Part shown: positions 45,020 to 53,443 of the stretch, in pieces
Position numbering within the stretch: position 1 is the stretch's first letter
Layout of the letters: each line of letters begins with the position of its first letter
Origin: Streptacidiphilus jiangxiensis
Lineage (GTDB): Bacteria > Actinomycetota > Actinomycetes > Streptomycetales > Streptomycetaceae
DNA: 64,000 bases
Direction of reading: 5' to 3'
Assembly (NCBI RefSeq): GCF_900109465.1
Contig: NZ_FOAZ01000008.1
Span: forward strand, 279,083-343,082
Translations under genes and position numbers: made by a program
Notes under the pieces: model-generated
Seen by the model: only the letters and a program-made list of their open reading frames with translations
The model's database searches: none
What the model was told of the DNA's origin: nothing

Positions 45020-47413
45020 CTACTCCTGTGGGCGGCGCGCCTTCACGCTCGGCAGCAGCGGCAGGCCGATGTTGATGTACCGCCAGACGATCTCCAGCAG
45101 CACCCCGGACACCACGCCGATGAGCGCGCCCGTCAGCGGGTCGCGCCAGCCCTCCAGGTGCAGCTGGAAGAAGTTCTGCGCCCACGGGACCGTCATCACC
45201 AGCACGAAGCCGAGGCCCATCATCGCCACCAGGATCAACTTCCACAGCGCGTACGGCCGGGCGATGATCGCCAGCACCCAGAGCGCCACGACGAACAGCG
45301 TCAGCGTCGCCGTGGAGGTGTCCGCCACCTGCCCGGTCGCGTGGTTGGCCCGGGCCAGCATGTAGGAGGTGAAGGCCGCCGTCCCCGCGATCACGCCCGC
45401 CGGGATCGCGAAGCGCAGCACCCGCCGCACGAACCCCGGCCGGGCCCGCTCGTTGTTCGGCGCGAGCGCCAGGAAGAACGCCGGGATGCCGATGGTCAGC
45501 CCGCTCAGCACGGTCGAGTGCCGCGGCAGGAACGGGTACGGCACCTGGAAGATGATCGTCGCCAGCGCCAGCAGCACCGCGTAGACCGTCTTCACCAGGA
45601 AGAGGTTGGCGACCCGCTCGATGTTGCCGATCACCCGCCGCCCCTCGGCGACGACCAGCGGCAGCGTCGAGAACCGATTGTCCAGCAGCACGATCTGGGC
45701 CACCGCCCGGGTCGCCTCGCTGCCCGAGCCCATCGCCACGCCGATGTCGGCGTCCTTGAGCGCCAGCACGTCGTTGACGCCGTCGCCGGTCATCGCGACG
45801 TGGTGGCCGCGCGACTGCAGTGCGCCGACCATGTCCCGCTTCTGCTGCGGCGTGACCCGGCCGAAGACCGAGTGCCCCTCCACCGCGTCCGCGAGGCCCT
45901 CCGGCTCCGTCGCCGCCCTGGGCAGCTGCCGCGCGTCCATCGGGTCCTGTGCGTGCGGCAGGCCGAGGGAGGCCGCCACCGCGCCGACCGACAGGGCGTT
46001 GTCGCCCGAGATGACCTTGGCCGAGACGTTCTGCCGCTCGAAGTACCGCAGCGTGTCGGCCGCGTCCGGACGGACCCGCTGCCGCAGCACCACCAGGGCC
46101 TGCGGGACCAGGCCCACCGCCGGGTCCGGCGCGTCCAGCGGGGTCGGCGTGCGGCCCAGCAGCAGCACCCGCAGACCCTGCGCGCCCAGCTCGTCCACCT
46201 CGGTGAGCGTCGGGCTCCCCGACGGCAGCAGTACGTCGGGGGCACCCAGCAGCCACGTCGCCACCGTGCCGGACCCGTTCCGCAGCTCCGCCCCCGACCA
46301 CTTGCGCGCGGAGGAGAACGCGGCCGCCTCCACGACCGTCCACCCCTCGGCCCGGGGGTAGGCGTCGATGATCGCCTGGAGGCTGGCGTTGGGCCGGGAG
46401 TCGGCGGTGCCCAGCGCGCCGAGCGCGTGCTCAACGTCCTGGCGGCCGCCGCCGGCCAGGGTGCGCAGCTCCTCGACGTCCATGCCGCCCTCGGTCAGCG
46501 TGCCGGTCTTGTCCAGGCAGACCGTGTCGACGCGGGCCAGCCCCTCGATCGCGGGCAGCTCCTGCACCAGGCACTGCCGCCGCCCGAGCCGCACCACGCC
46601 GATCGCGAAAGCGACGGAGGTCAGCAGCACCAGCCCCTCCGGCACCATCGGCACGATCCCCGCCACCATGCGCCGGATGGCCTCTTTCACGTCGCTGCGC
46701 GAGACGTAGAGCTGGCTGAGGATCAGCCCGATCGCCGTCGGGATCAGCAGGTAGGTGATGAACCGCAGGATCGTGTCGATGCCGCTGCGCAGCTCCGACT
46801 GGACCAGGGTGAACCGGCTCGCCTCCTCGGCCAGCTGGGCGGCGTACGCCTCGTGGCCGACCTTGGTCGTCGTGAACGCTCCGCCGCCGGCCACCACGAA
46901 GCTGCCGGAGAGCACCGGGTTGCCCGGCTTCTTGACCACCGGGTCCGCCTCACCGGTCAGCAGCGACTCGTCGATCTCCAGACCCTCGGCCTCGGCGACC
47001 TCGCCGTCGACGGTGATCTTGTCGCCCGACCCCAGCTCGACCAGGTCCCCGAGCACGACCTCGCTGTTGCTGACCGCGACGGTCCGCCCACCCCGCCGCA
47101 CCCGCGGCTTGGCCTCGCCGATGACGGCGAGGTTGTCGAGCGTCTTCTTGGCCCGCAGCTCCTGGACGATGCCGATGCCGGTGTTGGCGACGATGATGAA
47201 GCCGAACAGCCCGTCCTGGATCGGCCCGACCGCCAGGATGACCACGAACAGCGTGCCGATGATCGCGTTGAAGCGGGTGAAGACGTTGGCCCGCACGATC
47301 TCGGCGGTCGACCGGCTGGACCTGAGCGGGACGTCGTTCACCTGTCCCGCGGCGACACGCTGCGCCACCTCGGCATCGGTCAGTCCGGTGAGGGTCGGGA
47401 GCGTGCTGGTCAT
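45020..47413 (-). CDS. ctpE: P-type ATPase, CtpE-like (calcium/metal transporter)
   Basis: A 797-residue P-type ATPase. Actuator loop DESLLTGEADPVVK, phosphorylation motif DKTGTLTEGG (about residue 300), hinge MTGDGVNDVLALKDADIGVA, and about 10 membrane helices. It matches my recollection of M. tuberculosis CtpE along its length (LTDAEVAQRVAAG, FVVAGGGAFTTTKVGHEAYA, GIPAFFLALAPNNERARPGF), including the same size. CtpE is reported to take up Ca2+; that function is transferred by similarity. The start at 47413 (MTSTLPTLTGLTDAEV) excludes 35 unlikely upstream residues. Confidence 0.88.
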   Translation of the reverse strand: MTSTLPTLTGLTDAEVAQRVAAGQVNDVPLRSSRSTAEIVRANVFTRFNAIIGTLFVVILAVGPIQDGLFGFIIVANTGIGIVQELRAKKTLDNLAVIGEAKPRVRRGGRTVAVSNSEVVLGDLVELGSGDKITVDGEVAEAEGLEIDESLLTGEADPVVKKPGNPVLSGSFVVAGGGAFTTTKVGHEAYAAQLAEEASRFTLVQSELRSGIDTILRFITYLLIPTAIGLILSQLYVSRSDVKEAIRRMVAGIVPMVPEGLVLLTSVAFAIGVVRLGRRQCLVQELPAIEGLARVDTVCLDKTGTLTEGGMDVEELRTLAGGGRQDVEHALGALGTADSRPNASLQAIIDAYPRAEGWTVVEAAAFSSARKWSGAELRNGSGTVATWLLGAPDVLLPSGSPTLTEVDELGAQGLRVLLLGRTPTPLDAPDPAVGLVPQALVVLRQRVRPDAADTLRYFERQNVSAKVISGDNALSVGAVAASLGLPHAQDPMDARQLPRAATEPEGLADAVEGHSVFGRVTPQQKRDMVGALQSRGHHVAMTGDGVNDVLALKDADIGVAMGSGSEATRAVAQIVLLDNRFSTLPLVVAEGRRVIGNIERVANLFLVKTVYAVLLALATIIFQVPYPFLPRHSTVLSGLTIGIPAFFLALAPNNERARPGFVRRVLRFAIPAGVIAGTAAFTSYMLARANHATGQVADTSTATLTLFVVALWVLAIIARPYALWKLILVAMMGLGFVLVMTVPWAQNFFQLHLEGWRDPLTGALIGVVSGVLLEIVWRYINIGLPLLPSVKARRPQE

Positions 47414-47432
47414 AGCCCCGACCCTAGGTTGG

Positions 47433-47750
47433 CTACTCCCCGGGCGCCTGCTGGGCACGCCGCTCGCCCTCACCCTGTGTGGCCGCCCTGCTGATCGCGT
47501 CCCTGCGGATCGCCGCACGTCGGGCGCGGCAGTACCAGATGCCGATCAGGCCGAGGCCGAAGCCGGCCAGGCAGATCCACTGCCAGTCGCCGCGACCGTG
47601 GGCGGCCATGGAGGAGTGGAAGGGCAGCAGCACCAGGAAGCCGACGAGCCACAGCACCGTGCCACCGGTGACGATGGCGACGTCGTTCGCCTCCATCGGC
47701 GGGGCCGCGGGGAGCTTCGTTGTCGTCTTGACGAGGCCGGGCATCTTCAC
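47433..47750 (-). CDS. DUF2530 small membrane protein
   Basis: A 105-residue protein with two membrane helices (AIVTGGTVLWLVGFLVLLPF and WICLAGFGLGLIGIWYCRAR) and a basic C-terminus. The PPMEANDVAIVTGGT start is typical of DUF2530. The GTG at 47750 or the ATG at 47744 may be the start. From memory, this family lies next to the NCS2 permease in Streptomyces. Function unknown. It is divergent from that permease by 150 bp that include a notably AT-rich stretch near 47813-47840. Confidence 0.75.
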   Translation of the reverse strand: MKMPGLVKTTTKLPAAPPMEANDVAIVTGGTVLWLVGFLVLLPFHSSMAAHGRGDWQWICLAGFGLGLIGIWYCRARRAAIRRDAISRAATQGEGERRAQQAPGE

Positions 47751-47900
47751 GCTGCTGAGCGTACCGTGACGGTCCTGTTTTGGAGCTTTGTACAGTCTAC
47801 GCGCGCAGATGGCTAAAACTTTTTGTTTATTTGATACTGGACGCGCTCGAACTCTCGCTCGTGTGCGCATGATCTTTCGCTTGAAACAGGAATCCCCTTC

Positions 47901-49361
47901 ATGACCTCGTCGGCCGCCTCCGCCACGACCTCGCCCGCTGAACCCGGCCCCCAGGCTCCGGCCAGCGGCCTGGACAGGTATTTCAAGATCTCCGAGCGGG
48001 GCTCCAGCCTCGGCCGCGAGATCCGTGGCGGTGCCGCCACGTTCTTCGCGATGGCCTACATCATCGTGCTGAACCCGATCATCCTGTCCTCCGCGACGGA
48101 CAAATTCGGCCACCACCTGAACAGCGGTCAGCTGGTCACCGCCACGGTCATCACCGCGGGCTTCACCACGCTGCTCATGGGCGTCTTCGCCAACGTCCCG
48201 ATCGCGCTGGCGGCCGGCCTCGGCGTCAACAGCGTCGTCGCGCTGCAGCTCGCCCCGAAGATGACCTGGCCGGACGCGATGGGCATGGTCATCCTGGCCG
48301 GTATCGCGATCATGGTCCTGGTCGCCACCGGTCTGCGCGAGCGGGTCATGGCCGCGGTGCCGCTCAGCCTGCGCAAGGCCATCGCCATCGGCATCGGCCT
48401 CTTCATCGCCCTGATCGGCATGGTCGACGGCGGCTTCGTCACCCGCATCCCGGACGCGGCCCACACCACCGTCCCGCTCCAGCTCGGCGGCAACGGCCAC
48501 CTCAACGGCTGGCCCACCCTGGTCTTCGTCCTCGGCGCGCTGCTGACCCTGATCCTGCTGGTCCGCAAGGTGCCCGGCGCGATCCTCATCTCCATCGTCG
48601 TCGCGACCGTCTTCGCGATGATCGTCGACAAGGTCGCCAACGTCCCCGCCGAGTCCTGGGGCCTCACCGTCCCGGCGCTCCCGCACAACCCCGTCGCCAC
48701 CCCGGACTTCGGCCTCATCGGCAAGGTGTCCCTGTTCGGCGGCTTCAGTCAGGTCGGCGTGCTGACGGGCGTCCTGTTCGTCTTCACCGTCCTGCTCTCG
48801 TGCTTCTTCGACGCCATGGGCACGGTGCTGGGCGTCGCCGAGGAGGCCCACCTGCTGGACAAGCGGGGCAACCTCCCGGGCATGAACAAGGTGCTGATGA
48901 TCGACGGCATCGCGACCCTCACCGGCGGCGCCACCTCCAGCTCCGCGGGCACCTGCTTCGCCGAGTCCACCACCGGCGTCGGCGAGGGCGCCCGCACCGG
49001 CCTCGCGTCGGTGGTCACCGGCCTCTTCTTCGTCGCGGCGCTCTTCCTCACCCCGCTCGCCACCATGGTCCCGAGCCAGGCCGCGACTCCCGCCCTGCTG
49101 GTCGTCGGCTTCCTGATCATGGCGAGCGGCATCCGGGACATCGACTGGTCGGACTTCACCATCGCCATCCCGGCGTTCCTGACCATGATCATCATGCCGT
49201 TCACCTACTCGATCACCAACGGCATCGGGATCGGCTTCATCGTCTTCTGCATCCTGCGCATCGCGACGGGGCGCTGGCGCGAGGTGCCGGTGGCGCTGTA
49301 CGTGGTGTCGGCGGTGTTCGCCTTCTACTACCTGATGCCCGCGCTGCACATCGGGCAGTGA
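47901..49361 (+). CDS. NCS2 family permease (AzgA-like purine transporter)
   Basis: A 486-residue transporter with about 12-14 helices. AzgA-branch features: LDRYFKISERGSSLGREIRG, GAATFFAMAYIIVLNPIILS, FANVPIALAAGLGVNSVVAL, and CFFDAMGTVLGVAEEAHLLD; AGTCFAESTTGVGEGARTGL is the substrate-site helix. It likely imports adenine, guanine or hypoxanthine with protons. Its last 51 codons and stop are copied three times downstream (51.3, 53.2, 53.9 kb), making its 3' end the apparent target of repeated insertion. The gene itself is intact. Confidence 0.92.
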   Translation: MTSSAASATTSPAEPGPQAPASGLDRYFKISERGSSLGREIRGGAATFFAMAYIIVLNPIILSSATDKFGHHLNSGQLVTATVITAGFTTLLMGVFANVPIALAAGLGVNSVVALQLAPKMTWPDAMGMVILAGIAIMVLVATGLRERVMAAVPLSLRKAIAIGIGLFIALIGMVDGGFVTRIPDAAHTTVPLQLGGNGHLNGWPTLVFVLGALLTLILLVRKVPGAILISIVVATVFAMIVDKVANVPAESWGLTVPALPHNPVATPDFGLIGKVSLFGGFSQVGVLTGVLFVFTVLLSCFFDAMGTVLGVAEEAHLLDKRGNLPGMNKVLMIDGIATLTGGATSSSAGTCFAESTTGVGEGARTGLASVVTGLFFVAALFLTPLATMVPSQAATPALLVVGFLIMASGIRDIDWSDFTIAIPAFLTMIIMPFTYSITNGIGIGFIVFCILRIATGRWREVPVALYVVSAVFAFYYLMPALHIGQ

Positions 49362-49362
49362 G
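49209..49362 (+). repeat. Permease 3'-end repeat, native copy (R0)
   Basis: This is the last 153 bp of the NCS2 permease plus one base. It is the reference copy: codons for S-I-T-N-G-I-G-I-G-F through A-L-H-I-G-Q and TGA. Three further copies occur downstream in the same orientation. Confidence 0.95.
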
Positions 49363-49377
49363 AGGTCGCTGACCTGC

Positions 49378-49409
49378 GCGAAGGGCCCCGCTGGTCGGGG
49401 TCCTTTCGC
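49378..49409 (+). terminator. Terminator after the native permease end
   Basis: GCGAAGGGCCCCG pairs with CGGGGTCCTTTCGC across CTGGT, with a single-base bulge, 17 bp past the stop. Confidence 0.8.
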
Positions 49410-49536
49410 ATGCTGCATGCGGCGCCGGGCGTTGGAGCGGGGGAGCGGCCGTTCGGACGCCTGCGCACGGCTCCAAGGGGGTGAGCCGCTGATCTCGGCA
49501 GCGTGACGGTGTCCGGCTTGGGTTACACCTCCGGTC

Positions 49537-49839
49537 ATGACTACCTTCATGAAGCGTGCCGCCGCGGCGGCCGTCCTGCTCGGCGCCGCTCTTGCGGCGA
49601 GTGTTCCGGCCGCGAGCGCCCAGGGCCGCTCATCGACCGCTACCACGGTGTCCCACACCCGCATCAGCGGCAGCCCCGCTGATGGCGTTTCGCTCGCGGT
49701 CGGCGGGAAGCCGGCGTACGCCGTTTCGCTCGAGGTCGGCGGCAGCCCCGCTGATGCCGTTTCGCTCGCGGTCGGCGGGAAGCCGGCGTACGCCGTCTCG
49801 CTCGCCGACGATGTTGTTTTTGGTCTACTCGGCCCGTAG
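49537..49839 (+). CDS. Small secreted protein with four 12-residue repeats
   Basis: A 100-residue protein: signal peptide MTTFMKRAAAAAVLLGAALA to about residue 29 (ASA), then four repeats of 12 residues, GSPADGVSLAVG, GKPAYAVSLEVG, GSPADAVSLAVG and GKPAYAVSLADD. No family recognised. The alternating S/K and D/Y units form a 24-residue super-repeat. It is the first gene after the permease and lies within cassette 1 of the repeat array. A weak G-rich leader precedes the ATG; no clear ribosome site. Confidence 0.65.
   Translation: MTTFMKRAAAAAVLLGAALAASVPAASAQGRSSTATTVSHTRISGSPADGVSLAVGGKPAYAVSLEVGGSPADAVSLAVGGKPAYAVSLADDVVFGLLGP
49667..49810 (+). repeat. Two 72-bp tandem repeats (each two 36-bp halves) inside the secreted gene
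   Basis: The segments from GCGGCAGCCCCGCTGATG at 49667 and at 49739 are nearly identical for about 71 bases, differing at about three positions. Each half-unit encodes one 12-residue repeat. Confidence 0.88.
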
Positions 49840-50032
49840 CCCCAGCGTCCTTGCGGGCGCTTCCACAGGATTCTTGGCGAGCATGGTGTCACTGATGCGA
49901 GCGTGCGGTGCAGTGCGCGGGCTCCGGTGGTCCCTCGCCTACGGTCCGCACGGGCGCACACCCCGCGCCTCAGGGCCACCGGCGCCAACCCCCAACCGTC
50001 AGGCGAACGGCACCGACATCACTCGATCAAGT

Positions 50033-50779
50033 TCAGTAGCCCTTGGAGAGGATCTCCAAGTGAGCAACTGCCGATCGGGAGAGGCTGGCCAGGAGGGAAG
50101 CGCCCTTGGCGGCTGTGCCATGGGATGGGGCGCCGATGATGCCGTTTGGCGTGTAGCCGGTCATCCCGAGCGTGAGCAAGTGGGGCCGTTCGGGGGCATC
50201 GTGATCGGCGCCCTCGTAGCCGGGGCGCACCAGCTCGGGGGCAGCGTGCAGCAGGAGAGAGACTTCGAGCTCGCCCCCGTGCATGTCGTCGTGTGTCGTC
50301 GTCTCCAAACCGGCGTCCAAGCGGGCTCGGTTCCAGTCCTCGCGAACCGGGAAGAGTGCCATCCGCGGGTGCCGCACGTTGGCCTCTTGGACGACGTTGG
50401 ACAGGACGTAGTTGCCGCCGTGCCCGCTGACGATGAGGAGTCGTTCGGTCCCTGACTCCTGCAGTGAGCGCCAGATGTCGTTGACCAAGGCGTGCAGGGT
50501 GGCGGCGCTGATGCTCACTGTGCCGGGCATCCGAGCGTGCTCATGGGAACAGGAGATGGTGATGGGCGGCAGCAAGAACAGGTCGTAGTCCTTGGCGATC
50601 CGCTTAGCGATCATGCAGGCCACGGCCGTGTCCGTGACGAGCGGAAGGAAGTCTCCGTGCTGCTCGAAGCTGCCAACTGGGAGAACGGCGACCCGCGACG
50701 CCCGCCGGCCTTCATCCTGGGAGGTGGCATCCGTGATCAGTGCATCCATGGATGCGGTCTCCCTCACGGATACTGCCAT
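50033..50779 (-). CDS. Creatininase-family amidohydrolase
   Basis: A 248-residue metal-dependent hydrolase. Metal ligands in VGSFEQHGDFLPLVTDT (Glu, His, Asp), LIVSGHGGNYVLSNVV, and MHGGELEVSLLLHA. Such enzymes open creatinine-like lactams or act in cofactor maturation (MftE); no mycofactocin genes are adjacent. ATG 50779 gives the usual family length. It overlaps the small upstream ORF by 16 bp, and it is encoded opposite to the permease in cassette 1. Confidence 0.88.
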   Translation of the reverse strand: MAVSVRETASMDALITDATSQDEGRRASRVAVLPVGSFEQHGDFLPLVTDTAVACMIAKRIAKDYDLFLLPPITISCSHEHARMPGTVSISAATLHALVNDIWRSLQESGTERLLIVSGHGGNYVLSNVVQEANVRHPRMALFPVREDWNRARLDAGLETTTHDDMHGGELEVSLLLHAAPELVRPGYEGADHDAPERPHLLTLGMTGYTPNGIIGAPSHGTAAKGASLLASLSRSAVAHLEILSKGY

Positions 50780-50994
50780 GCACGAGGCACGATCTCCCCT
50801 CGGGCGATCCGGAGTTGCTCGCGGAACTCGGTCAGCTCTCCGGGCCCGGAGCACTCGGCCATCTCCTCCTCGGCGGCCGACAGTTCTGTGACAGCACGAA
50901 CCGACTGGGTGTCCCGGATGATCTCAAGAGCCTCGATTGCCTTGCAGGACCCTTGCTCGGGGCCGTCCTCCCACTGCCCCACCGAGGCCCGCAT
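50764..50994 (-). CDS. Small acidic protein of unknown function, coupled to the creatininase
   Basis: A 76-residue ORF with helical, charged sequence (CKAIEALEIIRDTQSVRAVT, ELSAAEEEMAECSGPGELTE, FREQLRIARGEIVPRAW). Its stop lies 16 bases inside the creatininase gene, suggesting coupling. It may be complete or the C-terminal remnant of a longer protein (it opens on MRASVGQWEDGPEQGSCKAI, a possible truncated DNA-binding protein). No family assigned. Confidence 0.45.
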   Translation of the reverse strand: MRASVGQWEDGPEQGSCKAIEALEIIRDTQSVRAVTELSAAEEEMAECSGPGELTEFREQLRIARGEIVPRAWQYP

Positions 50995-51098
50995 GAACTG
51001 GCCCCGGTGATGCGCCGGAATCGTGGGGTTGGCGCAAGGTGCGTGAGGACCGGGCCCGGGTGGAGGTCGTGCGGGGTGTGCAGCAGTACGTGCACGCG

Positions 51099-51185
51099 TC
51101 AGCCGCGGGGAAGTATGAGCCCGGCGGTCCTTTCGGCCTCGTACCAGTGGACGAGCTGCTCCAGGGTGCGAGGGATTTCCGTCAT
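51099..51185 (-). pseudogene. Truncated 28-codon copy of the gene at 53444-53794
   Basis: ATG 51185 opens MTEIPRTLEQLVHWYEAERT then AGLILPRG and a TGA. It matches the first 28 residues of the intact 116-residue protein at 53.4-53.8 kb with two substitutions, then homology stops abruptly at 51100. It marks a recombination or deletion breakpoint in cassette 1. Confidence 0.8.
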
Positions 51186-51264
51186 CCGGTCAGGATGGCC
51201 TGATCGCGCCCCGCGCGGTAGGAACGGTCTTCGCTGTCCGGGCACACAAACACGTTTCGCGGCG
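51100..51264. repeat. 165-bp repeat adjoining permease-tail copy 1 (matches 53709-53873)
   Basis: It carries the truncated gene start and its upstream region, almost identical to 53709-53873 with a few substitutions. It abuts the permease tail in both places, so the repeated block is about 279 bp in all. Confidence 0.88.
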
Positions 51265-51418
51265 TCGATCACCAACGGCATCGGGATCGGCTTCATCGTC
51301 TTCTGCATCCTGCGCATCGCGACGGGGCGCTGGCGCGAGGTGCCGGTGGCGCTGTACGTGGTGTCGGCGGTGTTCGCCTTCTACTACCTGATGCCCGCGC
51401 TGCACATCGGGCAGTGAG
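51265..51418 (+). repeat. Permease 3'-end repeat, copy 1 (R1)
   Basis: A 154-bp stretch that, read by eye, is identical to 49209-49362, including the TGA. Flanks differ from the native copy on both sides. It is preceded by TTTCGCGGCG, as is R3. It has no start codon of its own, although the frame stays open leftward. Confidence 0.93.
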
Positions 51419-51437
51419 CCGGGCGGGCTGAGCGGCG

Positions 51438-51477
51438 ATCGGGCGGCAGGTCGGCTCTGGTCGACCGGCCGCCCGAT
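51438..51477 (+). terminator. Terminator after permease-tail copy 1
   Basis: ATCGGGCGGC with GGTCG pairs with CGACC and GCCGCCCGAT, 21 bp past the copied stop. The stem sequence is unlike those after R0 and R2. Confidence 0.78.
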
Positions 51478-51705
51478 GCCGTTGGCGGCAGTGGTGGATG
51501 GACCGGCTGTCGATGGCCGACAGGAGGGCTGCACGCGGTCGAATCCAAGAGCTTAACGATCATGCAACGAAGTCTCGGCCTTACCTCGGCAATTCAGACA
51601 TAAATCCATACGAGAGGGCGCGCCGTCGGCGTAGTCTCCATGCCTTCGCTCGGGAGCCCGGGGAGGGTTCCTGGCTGTCGCTCATTCTTGGGGGATGACG
51701 TTCAG
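51478..51705. other. Region upstream of the large secreted protein
   Basis: No gene. A less GC-rich stretch (51550-51615, with CAATTCAGACATAAATCC) is the probable promoter of the secreted-protein gene in cassette 2. Confidence 0.45.
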
Positions 51706-53100
51706 GTGATTCGACGTTCTCTGCCGGCTGTGGCCACGACGACCCTGCTGACCGCAGCTCTGGCGTTGCCGGCCGCCGTCGCGTACGCCGACCCGGCCCA
51801 GGCCCCGGCCGGTGCGACCCCCGCGCCGTGGTGCGCGGGCCGGGCGTCCGATGGCACGAGTGTGTTCTTCGCCGACCTGCAGGCGTCGTCCGGGATGCTG
51901 ACCTTCGGCCACGAGTCCCTGACGGTCAGTGGAAAGATGCTGGTCAAGCAGTCCGACGGAACCCTGGCTCCCTACAGCGGGCCGTACACCCCAACGGTGG
52001 GAGTCGGCGACGCGGTCGTGGTCAGCTCGGGGGGCAAGGTCGCCCCGGACGGCAGCTTCACCGTCCATTCCGCGCAAGTACCGTTCTCGGCCGGCACGCG
52101 GCAGCTCCAGCTGAAAGCTGTCATCAACCGCATGGTCTTCTGTGGTCCGTCGACTCAGGTTGCTCCGGTGGCCGAGCCGACCCGGATCGTTCTCGACTCG
52201 GCCAGTGCCGCGCACGTGCCGGCCTGGGGAACCGCGACTGTCAGCGGAATCCTGGAGTACCAGGAGCAGGACGGCACCTGGCACCCCGCTCCCGAGCAGA
52301 CGATCGCGCTCGACGAAACGGCTGGGGGGCTGCAGGGAGGCGTCTCGGGAGGCGACGGCAGGTTCTCCTTCACTCAGAACGTGGGGAACGCTCCTGCCCA
52401 CTGGACGGTCGACGCACGCGACCACACCGGTGGATGGGACGAGTACCTCACCGGCTCGTCCGCCGGTTTCGACGTCACCTCGATCGACCAGCAGCTCGCA
52501 CTCCACCTGGCCGGGGCGGCGGTCGACGCCCACTCGCGGCTCTCCGTGTCCGTGACCGTGGACAGCAGCGACCCCGCCGGCTCCCAGGGTTTTCTCTACC
52601 TGCAGCAGTCCGGCGACGGAAAGACCGGCTGGACAACGGTGGACCGGATTCCGGCGAGCCCGCTCCCTCGGAACCTGAAGGTCACCCTGCCGGTCAACAA
52701 CCCGCACGGCTACTGGCGGCTGTACTCCCCAGCGGCGGGTGGGTTCCCGGAGGCGCGGAGCAACACCGTCCACACCACCGTCTCCGCCACGAAGATGACG
52801 GGCGGAACGCCGAACCACACCACTGTCCGCCGGAACGGTCGGATCGTCTTCCGCGGGCACGTGTACCAGCAGGGCACCGTCGGATCCTGGAAGCCGATCG
52901 CCCACGGCTACGTGACGCTGCTCTTCCGCCCGCAGGGCTCGAAGACCTGGCAGACGTGGGGTCGGGTGAAGACCGACGCCAACGGCGCCTACACGATCAA
53001 CGCCAGGGCCGCCACCAGCGGTACGTGGCTCGTCGTCTGGAACACGCCGGACGGTGCGCACGTGGACGCCGAGGGCCCGCAGACCTTCGTCCGCACCTGA
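51706..53100 (+). CDS. Large secreted beta-rich protein of unknown function
   Basis: A 464-residue exported protein. Signal peptide VIRRSLPAVATTTLLTAALA to about residue 28 (AYA). The mature chain has several Ig/carboxypeptidase-regulatory-like beta modules (TATVSGILEYQEQDGTWHPA, TGTWSGVG-like turns absent; SVSVTVDSSDPAGSQGFLYL; GYVTLLFRPQGSKTWQTWGR; KTDANGAYTINARAATSGTW). Two Cys (APWCAGRASDG and RMVFCGPST) could form a disulfide. No enzyme motif. GTG 51706 is chosen for the signal peptide; it is the only gene of cassette 2. Confidence 0.7.
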   Translation: MIRRSLPAVATTTLLTAALALPAAVAYADPAQAPAGATPAPWCAGRASDGTSVFFADLQASSGMLTFGHESLTVSGKMLVKQSDGTLAPYSGPYTPTVGVGDAVVVSSGGKVAPDGSFTVHSAQVPFSAGTRQLQLKAVINRMVFCGPSTQVAPVAEPTRIVLDSASAAHVPAWGTATVSGILEYQEQDGTWHPAPEQTIALDETAGGLQGGVSGGDGRFSFTQNVGNAPAHWTVDARDHTGGWDEYLTGSSAGFDVTSIDQQLALHLAGAAVDAHSRLSVSVTVDSSDPAGSQGFLYLQQSGDGKTGWTTVDRIPASPLPRNLKVTLPVNNPHGYWRLYSPAAGGFPEARSNTVHTTVSATKMTGGTPNHTTVRRNGRIVFRGHVYQQGTVGSWKPIAHGYVTLLFRPQGSKTWQTWGRVKTDANGAYTINARAATSGTWLVVWNTPDGAHVDAEGPQTFVRT

Positions 53101-53203
53101 CGGCTGTTCATGAAGCAGCACTGAGGCCGCAATCTGCAGGCAGAAGGCTCCTCGATGGCGTGACTACTTGTGGCGGGAGCCAAAGTGTCTGAGCTTCGCG
53201 GCC

Positions 53204-53356
53204 TCGATCACCCATGGCATCGGGATCGGCTTCATCGTCTTCTGCATCCTGCGCATCGCGACGGGGCGCTGGCGCGAGGTGCCGGTGGCGCTGTACGTGG
53301 TGTCGGCGGTGTTCGCCTTCTACTACCTGATGCCCGCGCTGCACATCGGGCAGTAG
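53204..53356 (+). repeat. Permease 3'-end repeat, copy 2 (R2)
   Basis: Matches 49209-49361 over 153 bp except AAC to CAT near the start (Asn to His) and the stop, TAG instead of TGA. The remaining ~138 bp are identical by eye. It lies 103 bp past the secreted-protein stop. Confidence 0.93.
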
Positions 53357-53370
53357 AGCCGGCGCCTGAG

Positions 53371-53414
53371 CGCGAGGAGGCGGCGGACCTTGACGGGTCC
53401 GCCGCCTCCTCGCG
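53371..53414 (+). terminator. Terminator after permease-tail copy 2
   Basis: Perfect 19-bp arms (CGCGAGGAGGCGGCGGACC and complement) around TTGACG, 15 bp past the copied stop. The strongest hairpin of the array. Confidence 0.9.
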
Positions 53415-53443
53415 TTCGCGTTGCTCGACGGCCTGTGCTCGGT

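Noticed and set aside
51026..51095. Short plus-strand Arg/Val-rich peptide before tail R1, perhaps a transposase remnant
   Set aside because: About 22 residues (R-K-V-R-E-D-R-A-R-V-E) with no start or diagnostic motif; too short to assign.
53168..53356. Permease-tail copy 2 as a 62-residue gene
   Set aside because: The frame opens at an ATG with no ribosome site and only reproduces the permease end; treated as a displaced gene end.
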